Assembly (NCBI RefSeq): GCF_018860765.1
Contig: NZ_JAHKPV010000001.1
Coordinates: forward strand, 919,594-983,593
Reading direction: 5' to 3'
From: Marinobacter salexigens
Lineage (GTDB): Bacteria > Pseudomonadota > Gammaproteobacteria > Pseudomonadales > Oleiphilaceae
Length of the DNA: 64,000 bases
Both the position numbers and the translations under genes were made by a program. A model generated the notes under the pieces. It was not told where the DNA came from, searched no databases, and saw nothing but the letters and a program-made list of their open reading frames with translations. This document shows, in pieces, positions 54,505 to 63,119 of this stretch; position 1 is the stretch's first letter, and each line of letters starts with the position of its first letter.

Positions 54505-54524
54505 ATGAAATGACAAAATTTCAT
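54505..54524 (-). promoter_or_regulatory. Palindrome upstream of the PEP-CTERM gene
   Basis: ATGAAAT, 6-nt spacer, ATTTCAT, in an AT-rich 159-bp gap, 24 bp upstream of the start. It could be an operator. No matching site elsewhere in the window was noticed. Confidence 0.3.
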
Positions 54525-54640
54525 TTATGTCGTTAGTTACGACTGTTAAGCTAGTTTTGTGCCAATCTAAAATCATCTTTAATTACAGACTGTTATAGTT
54601 TCTTGAGTTTTTGGTTTGTAAAGAAAGCTGACGACCTGAG

Positions 54641-55897
54641 CTAGTTGTCTATCTCAAGCCGGTCAAGCAACTCCTGCCCCGGAAATCCATCCGCGATCAT
54701 CCCTTCATCGTGCTGAAACTTACGAATCGCAGAGCGGGTTGCGGGCCCGGTGATACCATCCGGTTTTCCAGCATCGTATCCGCGCTCACTGAGAGCGGAC
54801 TGCAGTTCAAGAACTGTGTTTCTGGACAACGCCGGTGCATCTTCCGGCGGCGGGTTCTGTAGCATTCCAGCCCCGGCGATGCGGTCAGCCAGATGGCCTA
54901 CTGCTATGGCGTAAAACTCCGACCGGTTCCAACCCATGATCACTTTGAAGTTGTGGTAGGCCAAAAAAGCTGGTCCCTCATGGCCTGCCGGGACGACCAG
55001 AGCTGCGGTGATATTTTCTCGGCCAAGAGGTTTACCGAACGCATCGGTAATGCCCAGCTTGCGCCATTTATCCAATTCAAGACGTCGGCCGTCGGCCATT
55101 GCGTAGTCGAAGTTTTCTGGCAGCAAGACTTCCCGGCCCCAGCGATACTCTCCGTCCCAATTCATGGATTCCAGAAAGCGCCCTGCAGACATCATGGCGT
55201 CTGGCAGGCTGTTCCAGAGATCGCGCCGGCCGTCGCCATCCGCGTCGACAGCGTGTTTCAGAAATACCGTGGGCATAAACTGCACGTGACCCATGGCGCC
55301 AGCCCAAGACCCTTCCATTTGCTCTACAGGAATAGCCCCTTCATCGATAATGCGTAGCGCGGCGATCAGTTGTTCAGTAAAGAAACTGCTTCGGCGGGTA
55401 TCGCACGCGAGAGTTGTTAGGGAATCGGGCACAGACATTTTTCCGAAGTAGCTGCCGAAATTGGTTTCCAGCCCCCAGAAAGCGACAAGGTATGGGGCGG
55501 GTACGCCGGTTTCTCTGGTCACCCGTGCTAGCAACTCGCTGTGCTCCTTAATCAGTTCACGGCCCTTGCTCACCCTGCTGTCATTAACCCGACGATTCAG
55601 GTAATCCGCAAATGTGGTGGTGAACTCGGGTTGCCTGCGGTCCAGCTCGATTACCCGGTCTATATGCTTCACTCCGGTCATAACGTCTTGGGCCGTTTTG
55701 GCGCTAACGCCGGCGGCAATAGCTTTTTCTTGCAACTGTAGCTTGCACTCTTCAAAGCCGTCGGACGATGCCAGTACGGCGTCGTTGTCTGCTACCGCTG
55801 ATATGGCGGGCAGTGAAGCGGTTGCCAAAAAGGCAGATACAGAAAGACGGCACGCCATGCGCCGGTTAGGCAGAATCCTTGCAAGCTTGGTCAGCAC
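54641..55897 (-). CDS. MltB-like lytic murein transglycosylase with peptidoglycan-binding domain
   Basis: 418 residues. Signal peptide (cleavage about residue 34), then an SLT_2-type catalytic domain with Glu144 in AFWGLETNFGS, followed by SWAGAMGHVQFMPTVFL. A C-terminal peptidoglycan-binding domain (about 350-415) contains LQSALSERGYDAGKPDGITGPATRSAIRKFQ. It cleaves glycan strands with formation of 1,6-anhydro-MurNAc. No lipobox is evident, so it is probably soluble in the periplasm. Confidence 0.92.
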   Translation of the reverse strand: MLTKLARILPNRRMACRLSVSAFLATASLPAISAVADNDAVLASSDGFEECKLQLQEKAIAAGVSAKTAQDVMTGVKHIDRVIELDRRQPEFTTTFADYLNRRVNDSRVSKGRELIKEHSELLARVTRETGVPAPYLVAFWGLETNFGSYFGKMSVPDSLTTLACDTRRSSFFTEQLIAALRIIDEGAIPVEQMEGSWAGAMGHVQFMPTVFLKHAVDADGDGRRDLWNSLPDAMMSAGRFLESMNWDGEYRWGREVLLPENFDYAMADGRRLELDKWRKLGITDAFGKPLGRENITAALVVPAGHEGPAFLAYHNFKVIMGWNRSEFYAIAVGHLADRIAGAGMLQNPPPEDAPALSRNTVLELQSALSERGYDAGKPDGITGPATRSAIRKFQHDEGMIADGFPGQELLDRLEIDN

Positions 55898-56145
55898 GCG
55901 AAACCTCGGTCATTAAAGAAAGAGTGAACGTTAAAGGGTAGGGGCATGGTAGCGTGTTTTCAGTCTGTTGAAACACCTTACGGGGCTGTTGGGGGTGACA
56001 GTTCTTTAACCTCAACGTTTTGGAGGCCACACAACAGGCTTTTTATCTGTTTTAAGGTTGAAGTTTGTGGTTTTTTGTAGCTTGCAGGTTTCCCGCGCGG
56101 GCCTTTGTTCTATAGTTGGGGCATACATTCCTAAGAGTTTGAGAC

Positions 56146-57027
56146 ATGGCAACGCTGAAAGCGCTGGTGGTTGATGACGCCAGTTTTGTAAGGGATTTGG
56201 TTAAGCGGACGATACGTCAGCGTTTTCCCGTTATCGAGACGACCGACGCGCAGAATGGTCGTAGGGCGCAATCGCTTATGTCCCGAGCGAGTTTTGATCT
56301 GATTTTATGTGATTGGGAAATGCCCGAAATGTCAGGCCTTGAACTGCTGCAGTGGATGCGCCAGCAGCCACAGTACGAGAAAGTGCCTTTCATTATGATT
56401 ACCAGTCGCGGCGATAAAGATCATGTGATCGAAGCAGTGAAGGAGGGTGTGTCCGAGTATTTGGGCAAGCCTTTCAGCCCGGAAGGCCTGAGTAAAAAAA
56501 TTATCAAGGTGATGGGTAGCACGCTGAGTAATGCGATGGGCCGAAGTGGCAAGTCGATGGCTGGCCCTGCCGATGCGTTTAAAGAGTCGGCGGCGCTGCT
56601 CACGCAAAAAAGGGAACCGGCGTCGCCGGCGGCGGAACAGCCTACGTCAGCACTCGGAGCGCTCGCACCCTCGGCCCCGGCAAGCCCAAAACCCGCAGCG
56701 GCGAAGGGCAGTATGAGCCTTGCTTCAGTGCGCTTTGCCGAGAGCACACTGAAATCTGTGGTTAAGGATATCAACCTAACCGAGGTGCGGGTTATTGCCA
56801 AGCGTGATCAGTCATTTCCGGGGATTTTGGATCAAGCAGTCGTGGATATAGAAACTGGCGAGGGGCAGATGGCACGGTTGAACGGCTATGTACATCAGCT
56901 GCAAGCTGTGGATAAGCGTCGGGATACGGACTTTGTGAGCGTCACCATTCGCTTTGTAGATGAGGATCCGAAAAAAATGGAAGACCTGTCTCGCTTCGTT
57001 GCGCGCTTTCGGGCCGGTAAGCGCTAA
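56146..57027 (+). CDS. Response regulator with unclassified C-terminal domain
   Basis: 293 residues. A CheY-type receiver occupies about 5-125 with DD (10-11), phospho-acceptor Asp56 in ILCDWEMPEMSG and Lys in YLGKPFS. An Ala/Pro-rich linker (about 150-190) follows, then a roughly 95-residue domain (begins SMSLASVRFAES) with alternating strand-helix pattern that I do not recognise; a PilZ-like fold is possible. No kinase is adjacent. It overlaps the convergent phoR by 4 bp at the 3' end. Confidence 0.8.
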   Translation: MATLKALVVDDASFVRDLVKRTIRQRFPVIETTDAQNGRRAQSLMSRASFDLILCDWEMPEMSGLELLQWMRQQPQYEKVPFIMITSRGDKDHVIEAVKEGVSEYLGKPFSPEGLSKKIIKVMGSTLSNAMGRSGKSMAGPADAFKESAALLTQKREPASPAAEQPTSALGALAPSAPASPKPAAAKGSMSLASVRFAESTLKSVVKDINLTEVRVIAKRDQSFPGILDQAVVDIETGEGQMARLNGYVHQLQAVDKRRDTDFVSVTIRFVDEDPKKMEDLSRFVARFRAGKR

Positions 57028-58367
57028 GCTTTGTCCTCATCGGATGTTTGGTGGGTCGGTGCAGCTAAGGCGGACGTCACCAGACGCTCCGCTGGAAAGT
57101 GGCAGATAAACTCGCTACCTTCACCAAGTTCGCTGCGTATCTCCAGATTGCCATCGTGATTGATCAGCACATGCTTAACAATAGCCAGCCCCAATCCAGT
57201 CCCGCCGGTATCTTTATGTCTGCTGGGATCGGCTCGGTAAAAACGCTCAGTTAGGCGAGGGATATGAATCTGGTCAATACCCGCGCCTGTATCTTTTACC
57301 GAAAGGTGGCCTCCGTGACTATCGACGCTCCAGGAAACGGAGATTGTACCTCCGGCTGGGGTGTATTTAACGGCGTTGAATATCAGGTTGGAAAAAGCGC
57401 TGCGCAGTTGGTTTTCATCACCGTCTAGCCATTGCTGGCTGCTAGCCTCAAAGCGAATGTCATGCTGGCTTTTGCCACTCAATGTGCGGGCGTCTTGGCA
57501 GACTTGCTGCACGAGGCTGTCCACGTTCGTTGGTGCGTCATTCGCGGCGTGTTCGCCGGTTTCTATTCGGGACAATAGAATAAGATCGGTAATCAGTGTT
57601 TCCATGCGAACCGACTGTGTTGCCATTGTGTTGATGGCTCGCCGCCATTTCGCAGGCAAGTCATCGGCGTTGTCTGCTAGAGTTTCCAAATAGCCGCTGA
57701 TAACCGTTAGGGGGGTTCGCATCTCGTGGGATACGTTGCTTACAAAGTCTCTGCGCATCTGCTCTAGTTGGTACAGGCGCGTAATATCCTTGGCGACGAT
57801 AAGGCGATCGTCTTCTCCGAATAGACTGATCTGGATTTGCAGATGAATATGAGGCTTCGCGGGCGAGTGCAGCTCTAGAGGCTCGCGGTAGTCCTTGGCA
57901 TCAAAGTAGGATTTAAAGGCCGGGGTGCGGATGAGGTTATAAATAAACTGGCCCTGATCGGTCGTTCGGCGAAAGCCCAGTAAGTGCTCTGCTGAACCGT
58001 TCCACCACTCCAGACCCCCGCGTGCGTCGGTCATAATCACGCCGTCACGCATGGCGTTGGTAGACTCCTGTATGCGGTCGATGCGCGTTCGCAGCCTATC
58101 CTGTGTGTGTAGATAGTTCTGGTTGAGTTTGTGCAATTTTTCAAAAAATTCACCCCAGATGCCTGTGCTTTGGGGTGCCTCGTCTGCAGTAATCGGGTCT
58201 GTTAACCACTGCGACAAGCGGCGAGTTTGGTAAAGCGTCCAGAGTAAGTAGAGGCTCAAGCCCGCAATCAGACCGTAAACCGGATACCCCAAATAAAACC
58301 CCAAAAACGCGGAGCCTGCGAGGCCTGCAAGCGTGTAACGCAGATGTCGCGACCAGATTTTCTGCAT
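57024..58367 (-). CDS. phoR: Phosphate sensor histidine kinase PhoR
   Basis: 447 residues. Two N-terminal membrane segments (about 10-46) with almost no periplasmic loop, a PAS domain (about 100-195), then the HisKA domain with His214 in VSNVSHEMRTPLTV and an HATPase domain with NLIFNAVKYTPAGG and GTGLGLAIVKHVL. This is the PhoR layout; it takes its signal from the Pst transporter through PhoU rather than from external phosphate. It follows phoB by 36 bp. Confidence 0.95.
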   Translation of the reverse strand: MQKIWSRHLRYTLAGLAGSAFLGFYLGYPVYGLIAGLSLYLLWTLYQTRRLSQWLTDPITADEAPQSTGIWGEFFEKLHKLNQNYLHTQDRLRTRIDRIQESTNAMRDGVIMTDARGGLEWWNGSAEHLLGFRRTTDQGQFIYNLIRTPAFKSYFDAKDYREPLELHSPAKPHIHLQIQISLFGEDDRLIVAKDITRLYQLEQMRRDFVSNVSHEMRTPLTVISGYLETLADNADDLPAKWRRAINTMATQSVRMETLITDLILLSRIETGEHAANDAPTNVDSLVQQVCQDARTLSGKSQHDIRFEASSQQWLDGDENQLRSAFSNLIFNAVKYTPAGGTISVSWSVDSHGGHLSVKDTGAGIDQIHIPRLTERFYRADPSRHKDTGGTGLGLAIVKHVLINHDGNLEIRSELGEGSEFICHFPAERLVTSALAAPTHQTSDEDKA

Positions 58368-58403
58368 GGAAGATTGCCTTGTATGCCTCTGGTGAGTTAC
58401 GCG

Positions 58404-59096
58404 TTAGGCGGGTTGGGTAGAGAACCTGTAACCTGCGCCTCTCACTGTCTGAATGAGATAGTCGTGTTGCTCCCCTAAAGCCTTGCGTAACCGTCGGATG
58501 TGCACATCAACCGTTCGCTCCTCAACGTAAACATTGCCACCCCACACCTGATCCAAAAGCTGTGATCGGGTGTAAACTCGTTCCTGATGCGTCATGAAAA
58601 ACTGCAGAAGCCGATACTCCGTTGGTCCGATGTTCAAGGAGCTGTCGTTTGCGGTGACGCGATGGCTTGACGGGTCTAATATTAGCCCATCCACTTCAAT
58701 GGGGCTGTCGATACCTGGCGGTGTTGCCCTGCGGAGAACAGCCTTTAAGCGGGCTACGAGTTCTCTGGGGCTAAAAGGCTTGGTAATGTAATCATCCGCA
58801 CCAACCTCTAGACCGCGGATTTTGTTATCTTCTTCAACCTTGGCCGTTAGCATAATAATGGGGATGTCTGAGGTGGTCTCTTCTTTTTTCAGGCGTCTTG
58901 CCAGCTCTATGCCGCTGGTGCCCGGCAACATCCAGTCCAACAGAATAATATCTGGTTGTTTGTCGATAATTAGGGCATGAGCTTCGCGAGCGTCTGCAGC
59001 TTCCATGCTGTGGTAGTCGGCCATTTCAAGAGCAACGGCGATCATTTCGCGGATGGCGGGTTCGTCGTCGACTATCAGGACGGTTTTTCCAGACAT
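58404..59096 (-). CDS. phoB: Phosphate-regulon response regulator PhoB
   Basis: 230 residues. A receiver domain with Asp54 in IILLDWMLPG and Lys in ITKPFSP is followed by an OmpR/PhoB winged helix (VDVHIRRLRKALGEQHDYLIQTVRGAGYRF). It is activated by PhoR and binds Pho boxes, including that at its own promoter (59149-59170) and at pstS. First gene of the phoBR operon. Confidence 0.97.
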   Translation of the reverse strand: MSGKTVLIVDDEPAIREMIAVALEMADYHSMEAADAREAHALIIDKQPDIILLDWMLPGTSGIELARRLKKEETTSDIPIIMLTAKVEEDNKIRGLEVGADDYITKPFSPRELVARLKAVLRRATPPGIDSPIEVDGLILDPSSHRVTANDSSLNIGPTEYRLLQFFMTHQERVYTRSQLLDQVWGGNVYVEERTVDVHIRRLRKALGEQHDYLIQTVRGAGYRFSTQPA

Positions 59097-59136
59097 ATTC
59101 TATAACCTGTTTCAGACCATGATTTGTTACTGACCT

Positions 59137-59170
59137 ATTACAATGCCTGAGTGTTACAGCTGTGTGACAG
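59137..59170 (-). promoter_or_regulatory. Pho box and -10 element of the phoB promoter
   Basis: On the minus strand CTGTCACACAG (59170-59160) and CTGTAACACTC (59159-59149), near-consensus 11-bp repeats, then six bases and -10 TGTAAT (59142-59137). The layout equals that of the pstS promoter and indicates autoregulation. Confidence 0.9.
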
Positions 59171-59264
59171 GCTTGATTTTGAGTAACTCTCGCTGTGTGA
59201 AAAGTAATGACACTGTTGCGCCAGAAGGCTTCGCCTCTTCTGGCACTGACGGCAAACAGTTAGC

Positions 59265-60152
59265 TCAGGCGACGATCAGGTCTATAACCAGCCCGGCAAA
59301 CACCGCAAACCCCGCCCAGTTATTGTTCAGGAAGGCCTTGAAGCATCCGTCGCGCTCGCGGTCCTTGGCTAGATATTGCTGGTAGATAAACAGGCAAGCC
59401 ATCGCAACCAATCCTAAGTGATAGAAACTCCCGAGCTCATAACGGCTGCCGATGATTATCAGGATAAGCACTACCATGGCCTGAAGTACACCGATAATGG
59501 CCCGGTCAGCATCGCCGAAAAGGATGGCCGTGGATTTGATGCCCACTTTGAGGTCGTCGTCGCGATCCACCATGGCATAGAAGGTGTCGTAAGCCACTGT
59601 CCAGAGCACATTGGCCGTAAATAGCAGCCAAGTCACCTGACTAAGTTCGCCAGCCTCTGCGGCCCACGCCATGGGAATCGCCCAGGAAAAGGCAGCGCCA
59701 AGAAACAGCTGGGGTAAGTGCGTAAAGCGTTTGGAGAAGGGGTATATAAACGCCAGCAATGCGCCGCCAAAGGAAAGGTAAAGTGTGAAGGTGTTGGTAA
59801 AAAGCACCACCATCAAAAAAGAAATAATGCATAGACCACCAAACAGAGCGACGGCCTCCCACGCTTTTACTCGGCCGGTGGTCAGTGGGCGATCTTTGGT
59901 GCGTTTTACGTGCTTGTCCCAATCCCTGTCCGCAAAGTCGTTGATGGCACACCCAGCGGCGCGCATGAAAAACACGCCCAATGTGAAAACGATGATATTG
60001 CCGATGCTTGGGCTACCGTCACTGGCAAGCCAAAGCGCCCAGTATGTAGGCCAAAGCAGGAGTAGTGTGCCAATAGGACGGTTGATGCGCAGCAACTGGG
60101 CGTAATCGGCTAATCGACTCCGTATATTTTCTGGTACGGCATTAAGTAACAT
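59265..60152 (-). CDS. ubiA: 4-hydroxybenzoate polyprenyltransferase UbiA
   Basis: 295 residues from ATG 60152; another in-frame ATG at 60173 is possible, with neither having a strong ribosome site. About eight membrane segments and both Asp-rich prenyl diphosphate motifs are present: NDFADRDWDKHVKRTKDRPL and VDRDDDLKVGIKSTAILFG. It attaches the polyprenyl tail to 4-hydroxybenzoate in ubiquinone synthesis. It lies downstream of ubiC, which makes its substrate. Confidence 0.94.
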   Translation of the reverse strand: MLLNAVPENIRSRLADYAQLLRINRPIGTLLLLWPTYWALWLASDGSPSIGNIIVFTLGVFFMRAAGCAINDFADRDWDKHVKRTKDRPLTTGRVKAWEAVALFGGLCIISFLMVVLFTNTFTLYLSFGGALLAFIYPFSKRFTHLPQLFLGAAFSWAIPMAWAAEAGELSQVTWLLFTANVLWTVAYDTFYAMVDRDDDLKVGIKSTAILFGDADRAIIGVLQAMVVLILIIIGSRYELGSFYHLGLVAMACLFIYQQYLAKDRERDGCFKAFLNNNWAGFAVFAGLVIDLIVA

Positions 60153-60262
60153 GGGTCTATCCGGTTGAAGCATGGAAAACGAGACACTGGTGAGTAGAAA
60201 GTACAGGGATTATAGCCAGTGGGTGAGCAGGGGTAAAAGTTGGCGGTTTTCTGCGGGGCGCC

Positions 60263-60850
60263 TCAGTACTGACGATAGAGGATTGGGAGTAGATATTCGC
60301 CCACAAGCAGGGCGCTGTTTTTGTTGCTGAACAGTGAGCGGCGGGCAAGTAGGGGCTGGCTGGCATTCGAGGGTCTTTGGCTTTCGTGGTTGCAGAGTCC
60401 TGTTTCAAGTGGCCCCCGCTTCCAGTTGCGGCTACTGAACAGAAAGGCGCCTAGAGGCTTGCTGCCGAGATATAGAAGCCGCCTACCTTCGCCTGTCAGG
60501 CAGGCAAGTGGAATAACTGTGCGTGCGAGAACCCATGGTTTACCGTCTCCGCACAGGCGAACCTCGCGAATCCATGACCGTTGGCGATGCGGGATGCCGA
60601 GGCGCATGGCTTCTTCAGGGGTGGGCGTGGCGAAGCCTTCTCGCTGAACTTCAACGTGAAATGAACGAGCACAATGGTTTTGCAGGGCCCGGGTAAAGGA
60701 GCCCTCTACCTTTAGCCAGTAACGCGCAGGGCCATGAACCTCGGGGTTGCGCAGCCCTGCAGCAGCGAAAGAACTGTACCAATCGGTTGGCGGAATTATC
60801 AGGCTGGAGCTGGCGTCCGACGTGTTGATGTCAGAGGCCTTTAACGGCAT
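60263..60850 (-). CDS. ubiC: Chorismate lyase UbiC
   Basis: 195 residues from ATG 60850, which overlaps the end of the hpt gene by 20 bp. The UbiC motifs WIREVRLCGDGKPWVLARTVIP and LGSKPLGAFLFS, and the active-site Glu/Arg region LLARRSLF, are present. It converts chorismate to 4-hydroxybenzoate and pyruvate, feeding UbiA 110 bp downstream. Confidence 0.92.
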   Translation of the reverse strand: MPLKASDINTSDASSSLIIPPTDWYSSFAAAGLRNPEVHGPARYWLKVEGSFTRALQNHCARSFHVEVQREGFATPTPEEAMRLGIPHRQRSWIREVRLCGDGKPWVLARTVIPLACLTGEGRRLLYLGSKPLGAFLFSSRNWKRGPLETGLCNHESQRPSNASQPLLARRSLFSNKNSALLVGEYLLPILYRQY

Positions 60851-61388
60851 AAATCCCGGGCGCATTGCGCCAGTAACCCTTGTAATCCATGCCGTAGCCA
60901 AACAGGAAACGGTCTTCCACATCCAACCCAGTAAAATCTGCTTTTAGATCCGGCCGGGCTTTGCGATCGTGCTGCTTGTCGACCAATACAGCTGTTAACA
61001 CTTGCTTTGCGCCATGGGCCAGACAATAGTCCGCGATGGCACAAAGGGTGGTGCCTTCATCAAGAATGTCGTCAATAATTAGCACGGTGCGGTCTTTCAT
61101 GTCTGCCTGAGGCTGGAGCTTCCACTCCAAAATGCCACCGGTAGTTTCCTGCCGGTAGCGCGTCGCATGAAGATATTCTGCCTGCACCGGGAACTTGAGC
61201 TGTGGTAGCAGTTGGCCGGTGAAGATCAGGCCGCCGTTCATCACACAAAACAGCAGGGGGTTGCTGTCTTTGAGGCGGCCGGTAATGTCGTCGGCTAGAT
61301 TGCGGATGGCAGCCTGCACCTGTTGCTCATCAATCAGGCAGTCAGCTTCGGCCATAACCTGATTCATTTCGGCGACGGTATCGGTCAT
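60831..61388 (-). CDS. hpt: Hypoxanthine-guanine phosphoribosyltransferase
   Basis: 185 residues from ATG 61388. The PRPP-binding loop VLIIDDILDEGTTL and the FCVMNGGLIFTGQLL segment identify the type I phosphoribosyltransferase fold. It salvages hypoxanthine and guanine to IMP and GMP. Its 3' end overlaps ubiC, so the two are translationally linked despite different pathways. Confidence 0.92.
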   Translation of the reverse strand: MTDTVAEMNQVMAEADCLIDEQQVQAAIRNLADDITGRLKDSNPLLFCVMNGGLIFTGQLLPQLKFPVQAEYLHATRYRQETTGGILEWKLQPQADMKDRTVLIIDDILDEGTTLCAIADYCLAHGAKQVLTAVLVDKQHDRKARPDLKADFTGLDVEDRFLFGYGMDYKGYWRNAPGIYAVKGL

Positions 61389-61656
61389 AACGGTCGGTCC
61401 TGTCATAAAACCGGCGATTATACCGGAGAGGACCGGTCGAGGGGAGGGGGTGTTCTATCAACTATTGGCAGAAAAACCCGGTTGAGTGCGTCTTTGCTGG
61501 CATTGGTGAATCCTGAAGGGCCGGGTATTATTGTGTCGCATCGCAGACAGGTGCGTGGGACGCTAGGGTTTTTGGGTGCCTGTGCAAAGAACTTATTTTG
61601 ATGTATTGTTCGACAATTATCATGGCGACCGCAAGTGTGTGGTGGAGAGATTGTTT

Positions 61657-61824
61657 ATGAAGAAGTGGCAGTGCGTAGTGTGTGGTCTGGTTTATGACGA
61701 AGTAGAAGGTTGGCCAGAAGATGGTATTGAGCCCGGGACTGCTTGGGACGATGTGCCCGACGATTGGGTTTGTCCCGATTGTGGAGTGGGCAAGGAAGAT
61801 TTTGAAATGATCGAGATAGGTTGA
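61657..61824 (+). CDS. rubA: Rubredoxin
   Basis: 55 residues from ATG 61657 (GGAGAG upstream). Two iron-binding CxxC knuckles are present: C6-V-V-C9 and C39-P-D-C42, with the conserved aromatic core (W4, Y13, W37). A single Fe(Cys)4 site carries one electron. The reductase gene begins 19 bp later, so the pair forms an electron chain from NAD(P)H. The usual acceptor is an AlkB-type alkane hydroxylase, which is not in this window. Confidence 0.95.
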   Translation: MKKWQCVVCGLVYDEVEGWPEDGIEPGTAWDDVPDDWVCPDCGVGKEDFEMIEIG

Positions 61825-61843
61825 CCCCTAACGGAGCATGGCT

Positions 61844-62998
61844 ATGACAGAGCAGAACCCCATCGTTATTATCGGGACCGGTTTGGCGGGGTACTCTCTC
61901 GCGAGGGAAATCCGTAAGCAGGATAAGGATATACGGATTGTGATGGTAACCGCTGATGATGGCGTCAGCTACTCTAAGCCCATGCTGTCGACGGGTTTTA
62001 CCAAAGGCAAAGATGCTGACGGTCTGGCTCAGGCGGCCACTGATGCCATGGCGGAGCAACTGAATCTGGAGTTGCGGACTTTCACCACCGTTACCGGTAT
62101 AGATACCGATGGCCACAGGTTGCTGCTGGGCGACGAAAGCCTTTCTTACAGCAAGCTGGTGCTGGCCTGGGGCGCGGATGTTATTCGCTTGACTATTCCT
62201 GGTGATGGGCAGGAGCGGGTGTTCCCGATTAACGATTTGGAAGATTACCGGGTGTTCCGGACAGCGTTGAAGCCGGGAGGCCGGGTGGCCATTATGGGAG
62301 CCGGGCTTATTGGTTGTGAGTTTGCGAATGATCTACGCAATGGCGGTTATGAAGTAGAGGTAATCGCGCCCTCCGATGCGGTTATGCCAAGCCTATTGCC
62401 TCCGGTTGCCGCCAAGGCTGTGCAGGAAGAGCTAGAAACGCTGGGTGTGCGCTTTCATCTTGAAACTCTGGTTGAGCGGGTTGAACCGGCGAGCGCGGGG
62501 GTAACCTTGTTCCTCGCCAACGGTGAAAGCTTGCAGGCGGACCTTGTGATTTCCGCAGTGGGGCTGCGGCCCCGAACGCAACTGGCCCGTGCCGCCGGAA
62601 TCGACACTGGTCGTGGAATCAAGGTCAACAGATTACTGGAGACCTCGGCCTCGGATGTTTATGCTCTGGGTGATTGCGCGGAGGTAGACGGCCACGTATT
62701 GCTTTATGTGCTGCCTTTGATGGCTTGCGCTCGTGCTTTGGCAAAAACCCTGACCGGAGAGCCCACCGAGGTGACATACGGCACCATGCCTGTGATGATC
62801 AAAACTCCCTGTTGTCCAGCTGCGGTGTGCCCGCCGCCTTCAAACGCTGAGGGTAGTTGGGAAACCGAGCAGGATGGCACTCATGTAAAAACCTTGTTTA
62901 AGAATGCCAGCGGCGAGGTTTTAGGCTTTGCGGTTACTGGCCGGTTTGCGCTGGAAAAACAGGCGTTGTCTAAAGTTGTGCCGCCTATTCACGCTTGA
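61844..62998 (+). CDS. rubB: Rubredoxin-NAD(+) reductase
   Basis: 384 residues from ATG 61844; an ATG 6 bp upstream is too close to the ACGGAG site. FAD-binding GTGLAGYSLAREIRK near the N-terminus, NAD-binding GAGLIGCEFANDLRNGG at about 150 and a second FAD motif VYALGDCAEV near 280. A C-terminal domain follows with a Cys pair CCPAAVCPPP not usual in all members. It reduces rubredoxin (adjacent) from NADH. Consistent with alkane use. Confidence 0.92.
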   Translation: MTEQNPIVIIGTGLAGYSLAREIRKQDKDIRIVMVTADDGVSYSKPMLSTGFTKGKDADGLAQAATDAMAEQLNLELRTFTTVTGIDTDGHRLLLGDESLSYSKLVLAWGADVIRLTIPGDGQERVFPINDLEDYRVFRTALKPGGRVAIMGAGLIGCEFANDLRNGGYEVEVIAPSDAVMPSLLPPVAAKAVQEELETLGVRFHLETLVERVEPASAGVTLFLANGESLQADLVISAVGLRPRTQLARAAGIDTGRGIKVNRLLETSASDVYALGDCAEVDGHVLLYVLPLMACARALAKTLTGEPTEVTYGTMPVMIKTPCCPAAVCPPPSNAEGSWETEQDGTHVKTLFKNASGEVLGFAVTGRFALEKQALSKVVPPIHA

Positions 62999-63119
62999 AT
63001 ATCCAGCAGCTGCCAGCATTTCTCTATTCCGCTTAGCGGGTTGGGGCGATTTTTCGTTGCGGATGGGATCTGCTTAGGGTAGAAACTCTTCGTGTGCTAA
63101 CGAATCAACAGGAGCAGGC

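Noticed and set aside
61389..61656. Possible small RNA before rubredoxin
   Set aside because: The 268-bp gap shows no terminator or GGA-rich or hairpin-rich pattern; it looks like a normal upstream region.
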